From: Vitreoscilla filiformis
GTDB lineage: Bacteria; Pseudomonadota; Gammaproteobacteria; Burkholderiales; Burkholderiaceae_C
DNA length: 64,000 nt
Assembly: GCF_002222655.1 (NCBI RefSeq)
Contig: NZ_CP022423.1
Coordinates: forward strand, 372,001-436,000
Direction: 5' to 3'
The notes under the pieces were generated by a model. That model saw only the letters and a list, made by a program, of their open reading frames with translations, had not been told where the DNA came from and made no database searches. This document shows positions 44,436-53,927 of this stretch, piece by piece (the first letter of the stretch is position 1; the number at the start of each line of letters is the position of its first letter). The position numbers and the translations under genes are program-made.

Positions 44436-45248
44436 ATGAAATTCAAACTGCAAACCGTCCCCGCCGCTCAAGGGTTCGAATGGGTGCGCAGTGGCCTGCG
44501 CGAGCTGCGCCACCGCCCCTGGCCTTACATGAGCCTGTTGTTAACCTTCATGTTCGTCTTGATGCTGGGCTCCCTGCTGCCCGGCGGTGGGCTGCTGATG
44601 CTGCTGACCGTTCCGCTGTTGAGCCTGGCGTTCATGATGGCCACGCGGGCCAGCTTGAACGGCCACACCCCGGGGCCGGGGGTGTTCATCGCCCCTTGGA
44701 CCCACCAGCACCGCCACCTCCGCCAACCCTTGATGACGCTGTGCCTGATCTACGCCGTGCTGTCCTGGGTGGCCATGGCGCTGGGAACGTGGGTCGATGA
44801 CGGGGCCTTTGCCGAACTGATCGTGGCCGTGAACGACCCGGACAGCACCGCTGCGCAAGTCGAAGAACTGAGCAACGCCCCTGGGCTGCTCAGTGGCATC
44901 GTGATCCGCTTGAGCCTGACGATGCTGCTCGGCGTGCCGCTGTGGCATGCCCCGGCACTGATTGTCTGGGGGGGGCAAAGCGTCGGGCAGGCGATGTTCT
45001 CCAGCACCCTGGCGCTGTGGCGGTCACGGGGGGCTTTCGTGCTCTACGGACTGGGCTGGATGGGCGTGGCCTTGGCCGCCATGGGATTGAGCTCGGTTCT
45101 CGGCGCCCTGCTGGGCAACAGCACATTGGCCAGCTTGGTGATCATGCCCATCGGCTTGGCGGTGACCAGCGCTTACTACGCCTCGCTGTTCTTCTCGTTC
45201 CAGGGGTGTTTCTTGGCCGAATCGACCGCCCCCTCACCCCCCCGTTGA
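44436..45248 (+). CDS. BPSS1780-family membrane protein
   Basis: 270 residues from ATG 44436 (MKFKLQTVPAAQGFEWVRSG). It has about six membrane helices, including YMSLLLTFMFVLMLGSLLP, LLMLLTVPLLSLAFMM, LMTLCLIYAVLSWVAMAL and VLYGLGWMGVALAAMGLS. The N-terminal VPAAQGFEWVRSGLRELRHRPW is the family mark. The function is unknown. It follows thrB by 16 nt and overlaps the end of the convergent cyclase gene by 15 bp. This thrB pairing is common in Burkholderiales. Confidence 0.82.
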   Translation: MKFKLQTVPAAQGFEWVRSGLRELRHRPWPYMSLLLTFMFVLMLGSLLPGGGLLMLLTVPLLSLAFMMATRASLNGHTPGPGVFIAPWTHQHRHLRQPLMTLCLIYAVLSWVAMALGTWVDDGAFAELIVAVNDPDSTAAQVEELSNAPGLLSGIVIRLSLTMLLGVPLWHAPALIVWGGQSVGQAMFSSTLALWRSRGAFVLYGLGWMGVALAAMGLSSVLGALLGNSTLASLVIMPIGLAVTSAYYASLFFSFQGCFLAESTAPSPPR

Positions 45249-47456
45249 CCCCAACGCCAACGACGTCCCCGAGTGCGGCGAAGTTGGCGACGGCATGAGC
45301 ACGCTGAAATCTGCTGTCTGGCGCCGGTACACCGACAACTGCGTGCCCGGGCCCAGGGCCTGCACATCGGCGTGGCAGCCCAGGGCATCCACCTCCCGTG
45401 GGCCGACGCTGGGGCTGAGGGTCTGCAACCCAATGGCCCGGTCGCGCCCCTGTTGCTTGGCGGCGTACAGCAGCATGTCCACCAGCTTGAGCGCCCGCTC
45501 CCACCCCAGTTTGGCGTTCGAACCCAGCAGCGGGAACAGGCCATGCCCCATCGACACCGTGACCCGCAGCGCCTGCCCATCCGCCAACACCACGGGCACA
45601 TCACCGATGGCGTGCAGCACACGTTGCGCCAGTGCGTCCAGGGAGGCCACGGGGTCGTCCACCCACACCAAAAACTCCTCCCCGCCCCAGCGGCTCACCA
45701 AGCCTTGTTCCCCTACCACGCGCACCAACCGCTGGGCCACCTCAACCAGTACGGCATCGCCAGCCGCATGCCCCTGCTCGTCGTTGATGTGCTTGAAGTG
45801 GTCGATGTCCAGCAGCATGATCCCGCCCTGAAACACCTCATACAGGTGCGCCGTTTGTAATCGATTGCTCACATGGCGTCGATTCGCCAAGCCGGTGAGT
45901 GCGTCCCGCTCGCTTTGCAGGCGCAATTCTCCTTCGCTGTGGCTCAAGCGCCGTGTCAGATCGCGGGCACGCATGGCCAGTAGCAGCACCAGCACGCTGA
46001 TCAGCACCAAAAATGCCACCGCCAGAACCACTAACCGCACCACCAGGGCTTGGTGATCCAACTGGGCGGTTTCGAGCGCATGCGTCCGGCCCAACTGATC
46101 CAGCTCACGCTGCTTCTTCGCCACGGCAAACTGCTCCCGCAGTTGTGCCATGAAGGCTTGGCGGTTGTCCTGCTCGATGCGCTCCAGCAAGACCCGCTCT
46201 TGGTGAAAGTACTGCAAGGCTTCAGCCGTCCGCCCCAGGCGTTCAAAAATCACGGAAGCCTCGCGCCAGCCCGCCGCTTGGTGTGCCCAAGCACCGCTGG
46301 CTTGCCACAAGTTTTGTGCCCGCTTCAGTTCCTGTTCACCCTCCCCGACGGGCCGGCGCAGCAGCAAACGCGCCAGCCCATCGACATGGTGGAGCTGCGC
46401 CTGCAACGGAACATCCTGGGTGCGCTGCAAGGCCCGCAACGCGTCTTCGACCAGGGTCAACGCCCGCTGTGGCCGGCTCTCCAGCCAATAACGCGCCAGG
46501 GCCAATTGCACTTGGGCCGATAAGCGCGGCGCCCCGATCTGCTGGCTCAACTCCCACGCTTCGGTCAGCTTGAGCAGTTGCGTCTCTCGAGGCAACTGCG
46601 CCTGCCCCAAAGCCGCTTCCGCCACGCGCCAGTGCAGCAGCGCCACTTGCAGGCTTTCCCCCTGAACAGGCCGGATCATCTGCTGTAGGGTCTGCTGGGC
46701 TTGGTTGTACTGCCCCAATGCGTGCTGCGCGTAGGCCACACCCAGGGCGCTGCGCACCTCCAACCCTTCGTCGGCAGCCCGTTGGGCGATTTTCCGGGCG
46801 CGTAACGACCAGTCTTGGGCCTGCACGTAATGCCCTTCGACACGCGCTTGTTCAGCCATCAAATCGAGGCTGTACCACCACGCCCGCAAGCTACACAGGG
46901 GGCTGGGCACAGCGGCCTCGCACACCAAGGCGTAGTCCCGCTGGGCGGCTTGCGCCTGGGAGCGCGCCGTGTTCGCATCGCCCGACAGCGTGGCGTACTG
47001 CGCCAGCGCCAACGCCTGATCGGCCCGCACACGCGCCTCTCGACGCTCGGGATCGAGTTCACGCAAGTGCCCCAACGCCGTCTGCAAGGAGGGAATCATG
47101 CCCGCCCGCGCAGCAATGAGCGCCTGGGCATGCCACAACGTGTGCCGCCACAAAGCCGCCGATACCCCCGTTGGCGGTGGCTCCGAGGTCTCCATGCGTT
47201 GCAGCAGATCCAGTATCTCCGCAGGCGATTCGTCCCCCTGATGAATCCACGCATCGACCAGACGTCCGAGCTGATGGCCCTGCTCCAGGGCCTTGCCTGC
47301 GGCCTGCACCGGCACTTCAGAACCCGAGGCCGGCGAAGCTGACTGCACAGCCGCCTGCGGAGGCACAGGTGTTGGCACTTGCAGTGCCAAGCTGCCTGCG
47401 TGCAAACCCCACAACAGTCCTCCGGCCACCCCCCAGCGACGCATCTTCCGCCTCAT
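45234..47456 (-). CDS. TPR-containing diguanylate cyclase (GGDEF), membrane-bound, copy 1
   Basis: 740 residues from ATG 47456 (MRRKMRRWGVAGGLLWGLHA), whose start overlaps the stop of the upstream cyclase gene (ATGA). It has a signal or anchor helix, a large helical TPR-like periplasmic region, a transmembrane helix near residue 495 (LVVRLVVLAVAFLVLISVLV) and a cytosolic GGDEF domain: DALTGLANRRH, LDIDHFKHINDEQGHAAGD and active-site RWGGEEFLVW. It makes c-di-GMP. The product-inhibition RxxD motif is not found before GGEEF. The long open frame continuing upstream to 48170 is a shadow of the preceding gene. Confidence 0.9.
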   Translation of the reverse strand: MRRKMRRWGVAGGLLWGLHAGSLALQVPTPVPPQAAVQSASPASGSEVPVQAAGKALEQGHQLGRLVDAWIHQGDESPAEILDLLQRMETSEPPPTGVSAALWRHTLWHAQALIAARAGMIPSLQTALGHLRELDPERREARVRADQALALAQYATLSGDANTARSQAQAAQRDYALVCEAAVPSPLCSLRAWWYSLDLMAEQARVEGHYVQAQDWSLRARKIAQRAADEGLEVRSALGVAYAQHALGQYNQAQQTLQQMIRPVQGESLQVALLHWRVAEAALGQAQLPRETQLLKLTEAWELSQQIGAPRLSAQVQLALARYWLESRPQRALTLVEDALRALQRTQDVPLQAQLHHVDGLARLLLRRPVGEGEQELKRAQNLWQASGAWAHQAAGWREASVIFERLGRTAEALQYFHQERVLLERIEQDNRQAFMAQLREQFAVAKKQRELDQLGRTHALETAQLDHQALVVRLVVLAVAFLVLISVLVLLLAMRARDLTRRLSHSEGELRLQSERDALTGLANRRHVSNRLQTAHLYEVFQGGIMLLDIDHFKHINDEQGHAAGDAVLVEVAQRLVRVVGEQGLVSRWGGEEFLVWVDDPVASLDALAQRVLHAIGDVPVVLADGQALRVTVSMGHGLFPLLGSNAKLGWERALKLVDMLLYAAKQQGRDRAIGLQTLSPSVGPREVDALGCHADVQALGPGTQLSVYRRQTADFSVLMPSPTSPHSGTSLALGSTGG

Positions 47457-49429
47457 TGCACCGCTCCCGGCCCCCGTTGCTCGACCAGCCGCAACCCCTC
47501 TGCCACGGGCGTTCGGCCTGGATCGTTCACGCCTGCGGCGATGGCGTCCACATCGGTGCTCTGGCTGCTCCACAGCCCCCAAGCCCGGTGACGTCCTTGC
47601 TGCTTGGCGTGGTACATCAAGGCATCCACCCACGCCAGCGCCGTGTCCCAAGGCACCTCCACCCCGTGCGGCGCCACTGGAAACACCCCCCATCCCAAGG
47701 AACCCGTGATGTGCAAAGGCCCCGCCTGCGTCAACACCGGTTTGCGGCTCAAAACATCCAACAGCCGCGTGACCCACACCCGCATGCGTTCGGCATCGGT
47801 GTCCACGATGCGGATCAGAAACTCCTCGCCGCCCCAGCGCACCACCGTGTGGGGTGGGGGCAACAAGGCTTGCAGCCGCTGTGCCACGGCCACCAACACC
47901 TCGTCGCCCACGGCGTGCCCATGGCGATCGTTGATGTGCTTGAAAAAATCCAGGTCGATCAGGCACAGCCCGCCCGAAGCCTGGGGCTGGTGCGCCACAT
48001 GCTGGTGCCAGTGGCGACGGTTGGGCAGCCCCGTCAAGGCATCGGTCAAACTCTGGTGCTGCAACTGCGATGTGATGACAGCCAGCGCCCGCTGTGCCGC
48101 TCGGCTGCGAGCGTACCAACGCCACATCAACGGCAGCAACAGCAACAGGATGACAAGCCCAGCACTCCAAACACGCACCTGAAGTTGCCGTCCCTGCAAA
48201 GCCTGTGCATTGAGCTGGCGCTGTGCCTCCAACTCACGCCGGTCGTGCTCGATTTGCGCAGCATCCAACTCCGCTTGCAACGCCAAGAGCTGCGCCTGCT
48301 GTTCGTTGAGCGTCATCTCTGCCGCCAGCGCTTGGGCCTGTCGATGGGCCCTCAAAGCCAGTTCGGGCGCTTTCACACGTTCCAGCGCCCACGCTTGCTG
48401 CTTCAACAGTTCGAGCATGGGCGTCAGGCGCCCGGCGCTCTGCAAGCGATCCAACACCCCTTGCATCAAGCGCAGCCCCTCGTCTTGGCGATTCATCACC
48501 ACCAGCGACAGCCCCAAATAACCCTGCGCCAAATCGATCAGATACGGAGCCCGCTCGCGCTGTGCCAACTCCAGCGCTTGGGCAGCCAGTTGCTGCCCGC
48601 GCACCACATCGCCCCGCTGAACGTGTTTACCGGCCAGTTCAGCCAAGGTTTTGACCTCCTGCGCCACCACATCGGCCAGACGCGCCTGGCTGACTGCATC
48701 TTCCATGGCCTGGAGGCTTCGGTCTTCGTCGGCCCGGTTGGGCACCATCGCGTACAGCAAGGATTCCACGCGGGACACTTCACTTTGTGCCAAAGCGTCT
48801 GGCATTTGGTCGAGCAAGCCCGCTGCTTCCGTGTTGAGGCGCTGCGCCTGCTCCCACTGCCCGACGTACAACAGCGTCTGCGCCAACCCACTGAGCAGCA
48901 AACTCTGGCGCCACAAGGACAACGTCTTGCCATCCCCGATGGCCCGGCGGTACAAGTTAGCAGCCTCAATGAACTGATGGCGCTCCGTCTTGACCCGCGC
49001 CAACCATTCGACACAGCGCAACCGGGGGATGGCCGTTCTCAGTGCGGCATCCGGCCACCCGGCCATGGCCCGTTTGAGCCAGCGCTCGGCCTGTTCGGCA
49101 TCACCTTGAACATACAGGCGCTCCCCCTGCAAACAATCTCCCAATGCCTGCGCCAGTTGGCCGCCGTGGCGCAGCGTGTCCAGGGTGTGTGACAAACCGA
49201 CGTCGTCTCCCAGACGCAACTGGGCGCTGCCCATCAGGGCTTGGATGGCATCGTGCTCCTCCGATCCCACAGGCAAGCGCACCGCCCACGCCCGCAGCAC
49301 CTGGGCAGCGGGGCCGGGCTGTGCCAGCACATTGCGCTCCAACACCTGCCAGTCGGGACGCTCTGAAGCCTGAACCGGGCCCAGCCCGGCCAGGCCCATC
49401 CACACCCACAGAACCAGCGACCGGGTCAT
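47453..49429 (-). CDS. TPR-containing diguanylate cyclase (GGDEF), membrane-bound, copy 2
   Basis: 658 residues. The signal is MTRSLVLWVWMGLAGLGPVQAS; then TPR-like helices (LYRRAIGDGKTLSLWRQSLLL and more), a transmembrane helix (VWSAGLVILLLLLPLMWRWY) and a GGDEF domain (DALTGLPNRRHWHQH, LIDLDFFKHINDRHGHAVGD, RWGGEEFLIR). It lacks an RxxD inhibitory site. It has the same architecture as the gene downstream, to which it is coupled by a 4-bp overlap; the sequences have diverged clearly, so duplication is old. The two presumably respond to different periplasmic cues. Confidence 0.9.
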   Translation of the reverse strand: MTRSLVLWVWMGLAGLGPVQASERPDWQVLERNVLAQPGPAAQVLRAWAVRLPVGSEEHDAIQALMGSAQLRLGDDVGLSHTLDTLRHGGQLAQALGDCLQGERLYVQGDAEQAERWLKRAMAGWPDAALRTAIPRLRCVEWLARVKTERHQFIEAANLYRRAIGDGKTLSLWRQSLLLSGLAQTLLYVGQWEQAQRLNTEAAGLLDQMPDALAQSEVSRVESLLYAMVPNRADEDRSLQAMEDAVSQARLADVVAQEVKTLAELAGKHVQRGDVVRGQQLAAQALELAQRERAPYLIDLAQGYLGLSLVVMNRQDEGLRLMQGVLDRLQSAGRLTPMLELLKQQAWALERVKAPELALRAHRQAQALAAEMTLNEQQAQLLALQAELDAAQIEHDRRELEAQRQLNAQALQGRQLQVRVWSAGLVILLLLLPLMWRWYARSRAAQRALAVITSQLQHQSLTDALTGLPNRRHWHQHVAHQPQASGGLCLIDLDFFKHINDRHGHAVGDEVLVAVAQRLQALLPPPHTVVRWGGEEFLIRIVDTDAERMRVWVTRLLDVLSRKPVLTQAGPLHITGSLGWGVFPVAPHGVEVPWDTALAWVDALMYHAKQQGRHRAWGLWSSQSTDVDAIAAGVNDPGRTPVAEGLRLVEQRGPGAVQ

Positions 49430-49451
49430 GATGCGACGTCCACCCCGCGTG

Positions 49452-51740
49452 TCAGGGCAACGGGGTCAATTTGGCCACGCCCAGCGCCAGCCACTTGACA
49501 CCATGCCGACCAAAGCGCACTTGGATGCGCGCATCATTGCCACGCCCCTCCAAGGTCAGCACCACCCCTTCCCCGAACTTGTTGTGGAACACCCCCTGCC
49601 CAACGCGCCATCCACCTGCGGATGCAGCGGCCACGGGCTCCGCGCCACCCGACGCCGTTGCCCTCCCCGCGTGCCGGGTGAACGAACGCGGCGCCGCAAC
49701 CGGCGGGACGCTCCAATGGGCCACAGCGGGTCGGGTCGCCAACCACTTGAGCGACTCGGGCGGCAGTTCCTCGATGAACCGGCTGGCCATGTTGTAGCGC
49801 GTCTGGCCGTGCAGCAAGCGGGTTTGCGAAAAGCTCAGATACAACCGCTGACGGGCCCGGGTGATGGCCACGTACATCAAGCGCCGCTCCTCCTCCAGCG
49901 CTTTGGGATCGGATTGCGCACTTTCATGCGGGAACAGCCCTTCCTCCAAGCCGGTGAGAAACACTGCGTCGAACTCCAGCCCCTTGGCGGCATGGACGGT
50001 CATGAGCTGTACCGCGTCCTGCCCGGCCTGGGCTTGGTGCTCGCCGGCCTCCAGCGACGCATGGGTCAGGAACGCCGCCAACGGGCTGACGATTTCGCCC
50101 GTCTCCCCGTCCGGCGCCAACTCATCCACAGGCAGGGCCACCGCATCACGGCCAAACCCTTCTTGGGTGACGAAGGCCTCGGCGGCGTTGATCAACTCCT
50201 CCAGGTTTTCCACCCGATCGGCGCCGTCGCGCTCGCTGCGGTAGTGATCTTGCAAACCTGAGCGCTCCAGCACCAACCGAACGATGTCACTCAGGCAGAG
50301 GTTGCGCGTGTCGCGGCGCAGCTCGTCCAGCAAACGATGGAAGGCTTGCAGCGGGGCCGCCCCGCGCCCGACCACCGCCCCCACGCTCTGCCACAAACTG
50401 CGCCCGCTTTGACGCGCCACATCTTGCAACTGCTCCACCGTCCGGGCGCCGATGCCCCGCGTCGGGAAGTTGACGACGCGCAAGTAGCTGGTGTCGTCCT
50501 CGGCGTTTTCCAGCAAGCGCAGGTAGGCCAGGGCGTGTTTGATTTCGGCGCGTTCAAAAAACCGCAGTCCGCCATGCACCCGGTATGGCATACCCACATT
50601 GAACAGCGCCGACTCGATCACCCGCGACTGGGCGTTGCTGCGGTACAGGATCGCCGTTTCATGCCGAGGCGTGCCAGCGCGGTGCAGTTGCTGCAATTCT
50701 TCGACGATCCAGCGCGCTTCGTCTTGATCGCCCGGACATTCGCGCACCCGCACAGGCTCGCCCGCTCCCGCGTCGGTACGCAGCTCTTTGCCCAGGCGCT
50801 GGGTGTTGTGGCTGATGAGGTGGTTGGCCGCGTCCAAGATGTGGCCGCTGGAGCGGTAATTCCGCTCCAGTTTGATCTGGTGGCGCACTTGGAATTCGTG
50901 CAAGAAGTCCTGCATGTTGTCCACCCGCGCACCCCGGAAAGCGTAGATGCTTTGGTCATCGTCGCCCACCGCCAGCACCGCCGTGCGCGGGCCGGTGAGC
51001 ATCTTCAGCCAGAGGTATTGCAGCCGGTTGGTGTCTTGGAACTCGTCCACCAAAATATGGCGGAACCGGTTGCGGTAGTGCTCGCGCAGCGCCTCATCCC
51101 GCGCCAACAGTTCGTAGGTGCGCAGCAGCAATTCGGCAAAGTCCACCACGCCTTCGCGTTCGCATTGTTCTTCGTAGGCTTGGTAGATGCGCACCTGGGT
51201 TTGCGCGTGCGCGTCGCGCACCTCGACATCCCCCGGGCGTTGGCCGTCCTCTTTGCAATGGGCAATGAACCAGCTCTGCTGCCGCGCCGGGAAGCGCTCC
51301 TCATCCAACCCCAGGGACTTGATGACGCGCTTGACGGCGCTTTGCGTGTCGCCGCTGTCCATGATCTGGAACGCCGCAGGCAGCCCCGCAGCCTTCCAAT
51401 GCATGCGCAAAAAACGGTGGCACAGGCCATGAAACGTGCCGATCCACATGCTGCGCACGTTCAGCGGCAGCATGGCACCCAGCCGGGTCATCATTTCCTT
51501 GGCGGCTTTGTTGGTGAACGTCACCGCCATCACCCCCGCTGGCGACACGCGCCCTTGGGCCAGCAACCACGCGATGCGCGTGGTCAGCACGCGGGTTTTG
51601 CCCGAGCCAGCGCCCGCCAAGATGAGGGCCGACTCATCCGGCAACGTCACCGCTGCCAGTTGTTCCGGGTTGAGAGCGCGCAGCAGCGCCGAACCATCGC
51701 GCAGCGGCGGCGCGGAGGCGGTGATGTCCGGGAAATCCAT
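49452..51740 (-). CDS. uvrD: UvrD/Rep-family ATP-dependent DNA helicase
   Basis: 762 residues from ATG 51740 (MDFPDITASAPP). Superfamily 1 helicase motifs: Q motif LNPEQLAAVTLP, Walker A AGAGSGKTRVL, VTFTNKAAKEMM, FQDTNRLQYLWLKML, GDDDQSIYAFRGA, LERNYRSSGHIL, TVHAAKGLEFDAVFL, and YVAITRARQRLYLSFSQ. The C-terminus (FHNKFGEGVVLTLEGRG) is the Tudor-like fold of UvrD/PcrA that contacts RNA polymerase. It acts in nucleotide excision and mismatch repair. It lies 22 bp before the cyclase gene on the same strand. Confidence 0.94.
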   Translation of the reverse strand: MDFPDITASAPPLRDGSALLRALNPEQLAAVTLPDESALILAGAGSGKTRVLTTRIAWLLAQGRVSPAGVMAVTFTNKAAKEMMTRLGAMLPLNVRSMWIGTFHGLCHRFLRMHWKAAGLPAAFQIMDSGDTQSAVKRVIKSLGLDEERFPARQQSWFIAHCKEDGQRPGDVEVRDAHAQTQVRIYQAYEEQCEREGVVDFAELLLRTYELLARDEALREHYRNRFRHILVDEFQDTNRLQYLWLKMLTGPRTAVLAVGDDDQSIYAFRGARVDNMQDFLHEFQVRHQIKLERNYRSSGHILDAANHLISHNTQRLGKELRTDAGAGEPVRVRECPGDQDEARWIVEELQQLHRAGTPRHETAILYRSNAQSRVIESALFNVGMPYRVHGGLRFFERAEIKHALAYLRLLENAEDDTSYLRVVNFPTRGIGARTVEQLQDVARQSGRSLWQSVGAVVGRGAAPLQAFHRLLDELRRDTRNLCLSDIVRLVLERSGLQDHYRSERDGADRVENLEELINAAEAFVTQEGFGRDAVALPVDELAPDGETGEIVSPLAAFLTHASLEAGEHQAQAGQDAVQLMTVHAAKGLEFDAVFLTGLEEGLFPHESAQSDPKALEEERRLMYVAITRARQRLYLSFSQTRLLHGQTRYNMASRFIEELPPESLKWLATRPAVAHWSVPPVAAPRSFTRHAGRATASGGAEPVAAASAGGWRVGQGVFHNKFGEGVVLTLEGRGNDARIQVRFGRHGVKWLALGVAKLTPLP

Positions 51741-51816
51741 CAAAGCATTGTAGGAACCCCCCTCGCCCCCTGCACACCAGCCCCCCAGGCTGAAGCGTTG
51801 CCGGTGCCTAAAATCG

Positions 51817-51835
51817 GCTCAACCTTTGGTTGAGC
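51817..51835. promoter_or_regulatory. perfect hairpin upstream of moxR
   Basis: GCTCAACC-TTT-GGTTGAGC, an 8-bp perfect dyad lying 27 bp before the moxR ATG. A TAAAAT hexamer (51809-51814) just before it could be a -10 element, so the hairpin would be in the 5' end of the transcript or act as an operator. Confidence 0.4.
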
Positions 51836-51862
51836 TTGCTCAAGACTTGCTGGATGGCACCC

Positions 51863-52705
51863 ATGAAATTTCAAGGCTCCGAACACTACGTCGCCACCGA
51901 TGATTTGACGTTGGCCGTCAACGCCGCCATCACCCTGCAACGCCCGTTGCTGGTCAAGGGTGAACCGGGCACCGGCAAGACGCTGCTGGCCGAAGAAGCC
52001 GCCAAAGCCCTGGGCCTGCCGCTGCTCGAATGGCACATCAAGAGCACCACCAAGGCCCACCAGGGCCTGTACGAATACGATGCGGTGAGCCGCCTGCGCG
52101 ACGGCCAACTCGGCGACGAGCGGGTGAAGGACATCCGCAACTACATCGTCAAAGGCGTGCTGTGGCAAGCTTTCGAGGCCGATCAGCCGGTGGCGCTGCT
52201 GATCGACGAAATCGACAAAGCGGACATCGAGTTCCCCAACGACTTGCTGCGTGAACTCGATCGCATGGAATTCCACTGCTACGAGACGCGCCAAACCATC
52301 CGTGCCAAGCACCGGCCGCTGGTGTTCATCACGTCGAACAACGAAAAAGAACTGCCGGACGCGTTTTTGCGCCGTTGTTTCTTCCATTACATCCAGTTCC
52401 CGAACGCGCAGACGATGCAACAAATCGTCGATGTGCATTACCCCGGTTTGAAGAAAGAACTGCTGGCCGCTGCGCTGAAAGCGTTTTACGAGGTGCGCAA
52501 CCTGCCGGGTTTGAAGAAAAAACCCTCCACCTCGGAGCTGATCGACTGGCTGCGCTTGCTGCTGGCGCACGATATCGCCCCCGCCACCTTGGGCAACGCC
52601 GATGGCCCGACGCAACTGCCGCCCCTGGTCGGTGCCCTGCTCAAGAACGAGCAGGACATTGCGCTGTTCGAAAAACTCATCGCCATGCAGCGCGCCCGGC
52701 GCTGA
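51863..52705 (+). CDS. MoxR-family AAA+ ATPase
   Basis: 280 residues from ATG 51863 (MKFQGSEHYVATDDLTLAV). It has Walker A GEPGTGKTLLAEEAA, Walker B VALLIDEIDKAD, sensor 1 TSNNEKELPDAFLRRC, and a C-terminal lid. MoxR ATPases work with a VWA protein as a chaperone pair that inserts metals or remodels complexes; this pair is unassigned. The VWA gene follows after 31 nt in an operon. Confidence 0.88.
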   Translation: MKFQGSEHYVATDDLTLAVNAAITLQRPLLVKGEPGTGKTLLAEEAAKALGLPLLEWHIKSTTKAHQGLYEYDAVSRLRDGQLGDERVKDIRNYIVKGVLWQAFEADQPVALLIDEIDKADIEFPNDLLRELDRMEFHCYETRQTIRAKHRPLVFITSNNEKELPDAFLRRCFFHYIQFPNAQTMQQIVDVHYPGLKKELLAAALKAFYEVRNLPGLKKKPSTSELIDWLRLLLAHDIAPATLGNADGPTQLPPLVGALLKNEQDIALFEKLIAMQRARR

Positions 52706-52736
52706 ACTCGCTTCATCCGCCGCAGGAGGCGCCGCC

Positions 52737-53912
52737 ATGCTGATCGATTTTTTCCAGACCTTGCGCGCCGCCGGGCTGCCCGTGTCGGTGCGGGAATTTC
52801 TCACCTTGCTGGGCGCGTTGCGCGCCGGGGTGATCGGCCCCTCGGTGGACGAGTTTTACCACCTGGCCCGCCTGACGCTGGTGAAAGACGAAGCGCGCTT
52901 TGACAAGTTCGACCGGGCGTTTGCCGCGTATTTTCAAGGCGTCGAACTGCTGACCGATGGCTTGAGCGCCCAAGAACTGCCCGCGCAATGGCTGGAGCGC
53001 TTGCTGGAGCGCGAATTCACGCCCGAGGAACGCGCCGCCGTCTCCAAAATGGACTGGGACGAGCTGATGAAAACGCTCGCCAAGCGCCTGGAAGAACAAA
53101 AAGAGCGCCACGAGGGCGGCAGCAAGTGGATCGGCACCAACGGCACCAGCCCGTTTGGGCATGGGGGTTACAACCCGCAGGGCATCCGCATCGGTGGGCC
53201 GGGTCGAAACCGCAGCGCCGTCAAGGTGTGGGAACAGCGCACCTTCCGCGACTACGACGACAGCGCCGAACTGGGCTCACGCACGATGCAAGTCGCGCTG
53301 CGCCGGCTGCGGCGCTTTGCGCGGGAAGGCTCCGCGCTGGAGCTGGACATCCCGGACACCCTGCGCGCCACCGCCGCCAACGGGGGTTCCCTCGACCTGC
53401 GTTTGGTGCCCGAGCGCCACAACAAGGCCAAGGTGCTGCTGCTCATGGACGTGGGCGGCAGCATGGACGACCACGTCAAACAAGTCGAGCAACTCTTCAC
53501 GGCGGCGCGCAGCGAGTTCAAGCACCTGGCGTTCTACTACTTTCACAACTGCGTGTACGACTTTGTGTGGAAGCACAACGGCCGACGCTACGCCGAGAAA
53601 ACCTCAACCTGGGATCTGACCCGCACCTACAACAAGGACTGGCGCCTGATCTTCGTCGGCGACGCCACCATGAGCCCCTATGAACTGACGCAAATCGGCG
53701 GCAGCGTGGAGTTTTACAACCCCGAGCCGGGGGCGGTGTGGTTGCAGCGTTTGTTGGCGGCCTTCCCCAAATACGCTTGGATCAACCCGGAGCCGCAGGG
53801 GGTGTGGGAATACCGCCAAAGCGTGGGCATGGTGCGGCAGATGGTGCAACAGCGCATGTATCCGCTGACCTTGGCGGGGTTGGAGCGGGCGATGCGGGAA
53901 TTGAGCAAATAA
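52737..53912 (+). CDS. VWA-domain (CoxE-like) protein, partner of MoxR
   Basis: 391 residues from ATG 52737 with AGGAGG upstream. The N-terminal part is helical (LPVSVREFLTLLGALRAGV, DEFYHLARLTLVKDEA). The C-terminal VWA domain carries the MIDAS motif DVGGSMDDHV (DxGxS), TYNKDWRLIFVGDATMSPYEL. Cytosolic; no signal. With the upstream MoxR it forms a chaperone pair. The gene ends 15 bp before cas3, with no visible promoter between, so cas3 may be read from this operon. Confidence 0.85.
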   Translation: MLIDFFQTLRAAGLPVSVREFLTLLGALRAGVIGPSVDEFYHLARLTLVKDEARFDKFDRAFAAYFQGVELLTDGLSAQELPAQWLERLLEREFTPEERAAVSKMDWDELMKTLAKRLEEQKERHEGGSKWIGTNGTSPFGHGGYNPQGIRIGGPGRNRSAVKVWEQRTFRDYDDSAELGSRTMQVALRRLRRFAREGSALELDIPDTLRATAANGGSLDLRLVPERHNKAKVLLLMDVGGSMDDHVKQVEQLFTAARSEFKHLAFYYFHNCVYDFVWKHNGRRYAEKTSTWDLTRTYNKDWRLIFVGDATMSPYELTQIGGSVEFYNPEPGAVWLQRLLAAFPKYAWINPEPQGVWEYRQSVGMVRQMVQQRMYPLTLAGLERAMRELSK

Positions 53913-53927
53913 CAGGAGCCACGCCCC

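Noticed and set aside
47457..48170. Upstream extension of the first diguanylate cyclase to 978 residues
   Set aside because: The extra part overlaps the upstream cyclase in another frame and has shadow composition; ATG 47456 overlaps that gene's stop in the normal ATGA way.
47171..49192. Long open frame opposite the second diguanylate cyclase
   Set aside because: No recognisable domain; Gln/His-rich composition typical of a shadow frame.
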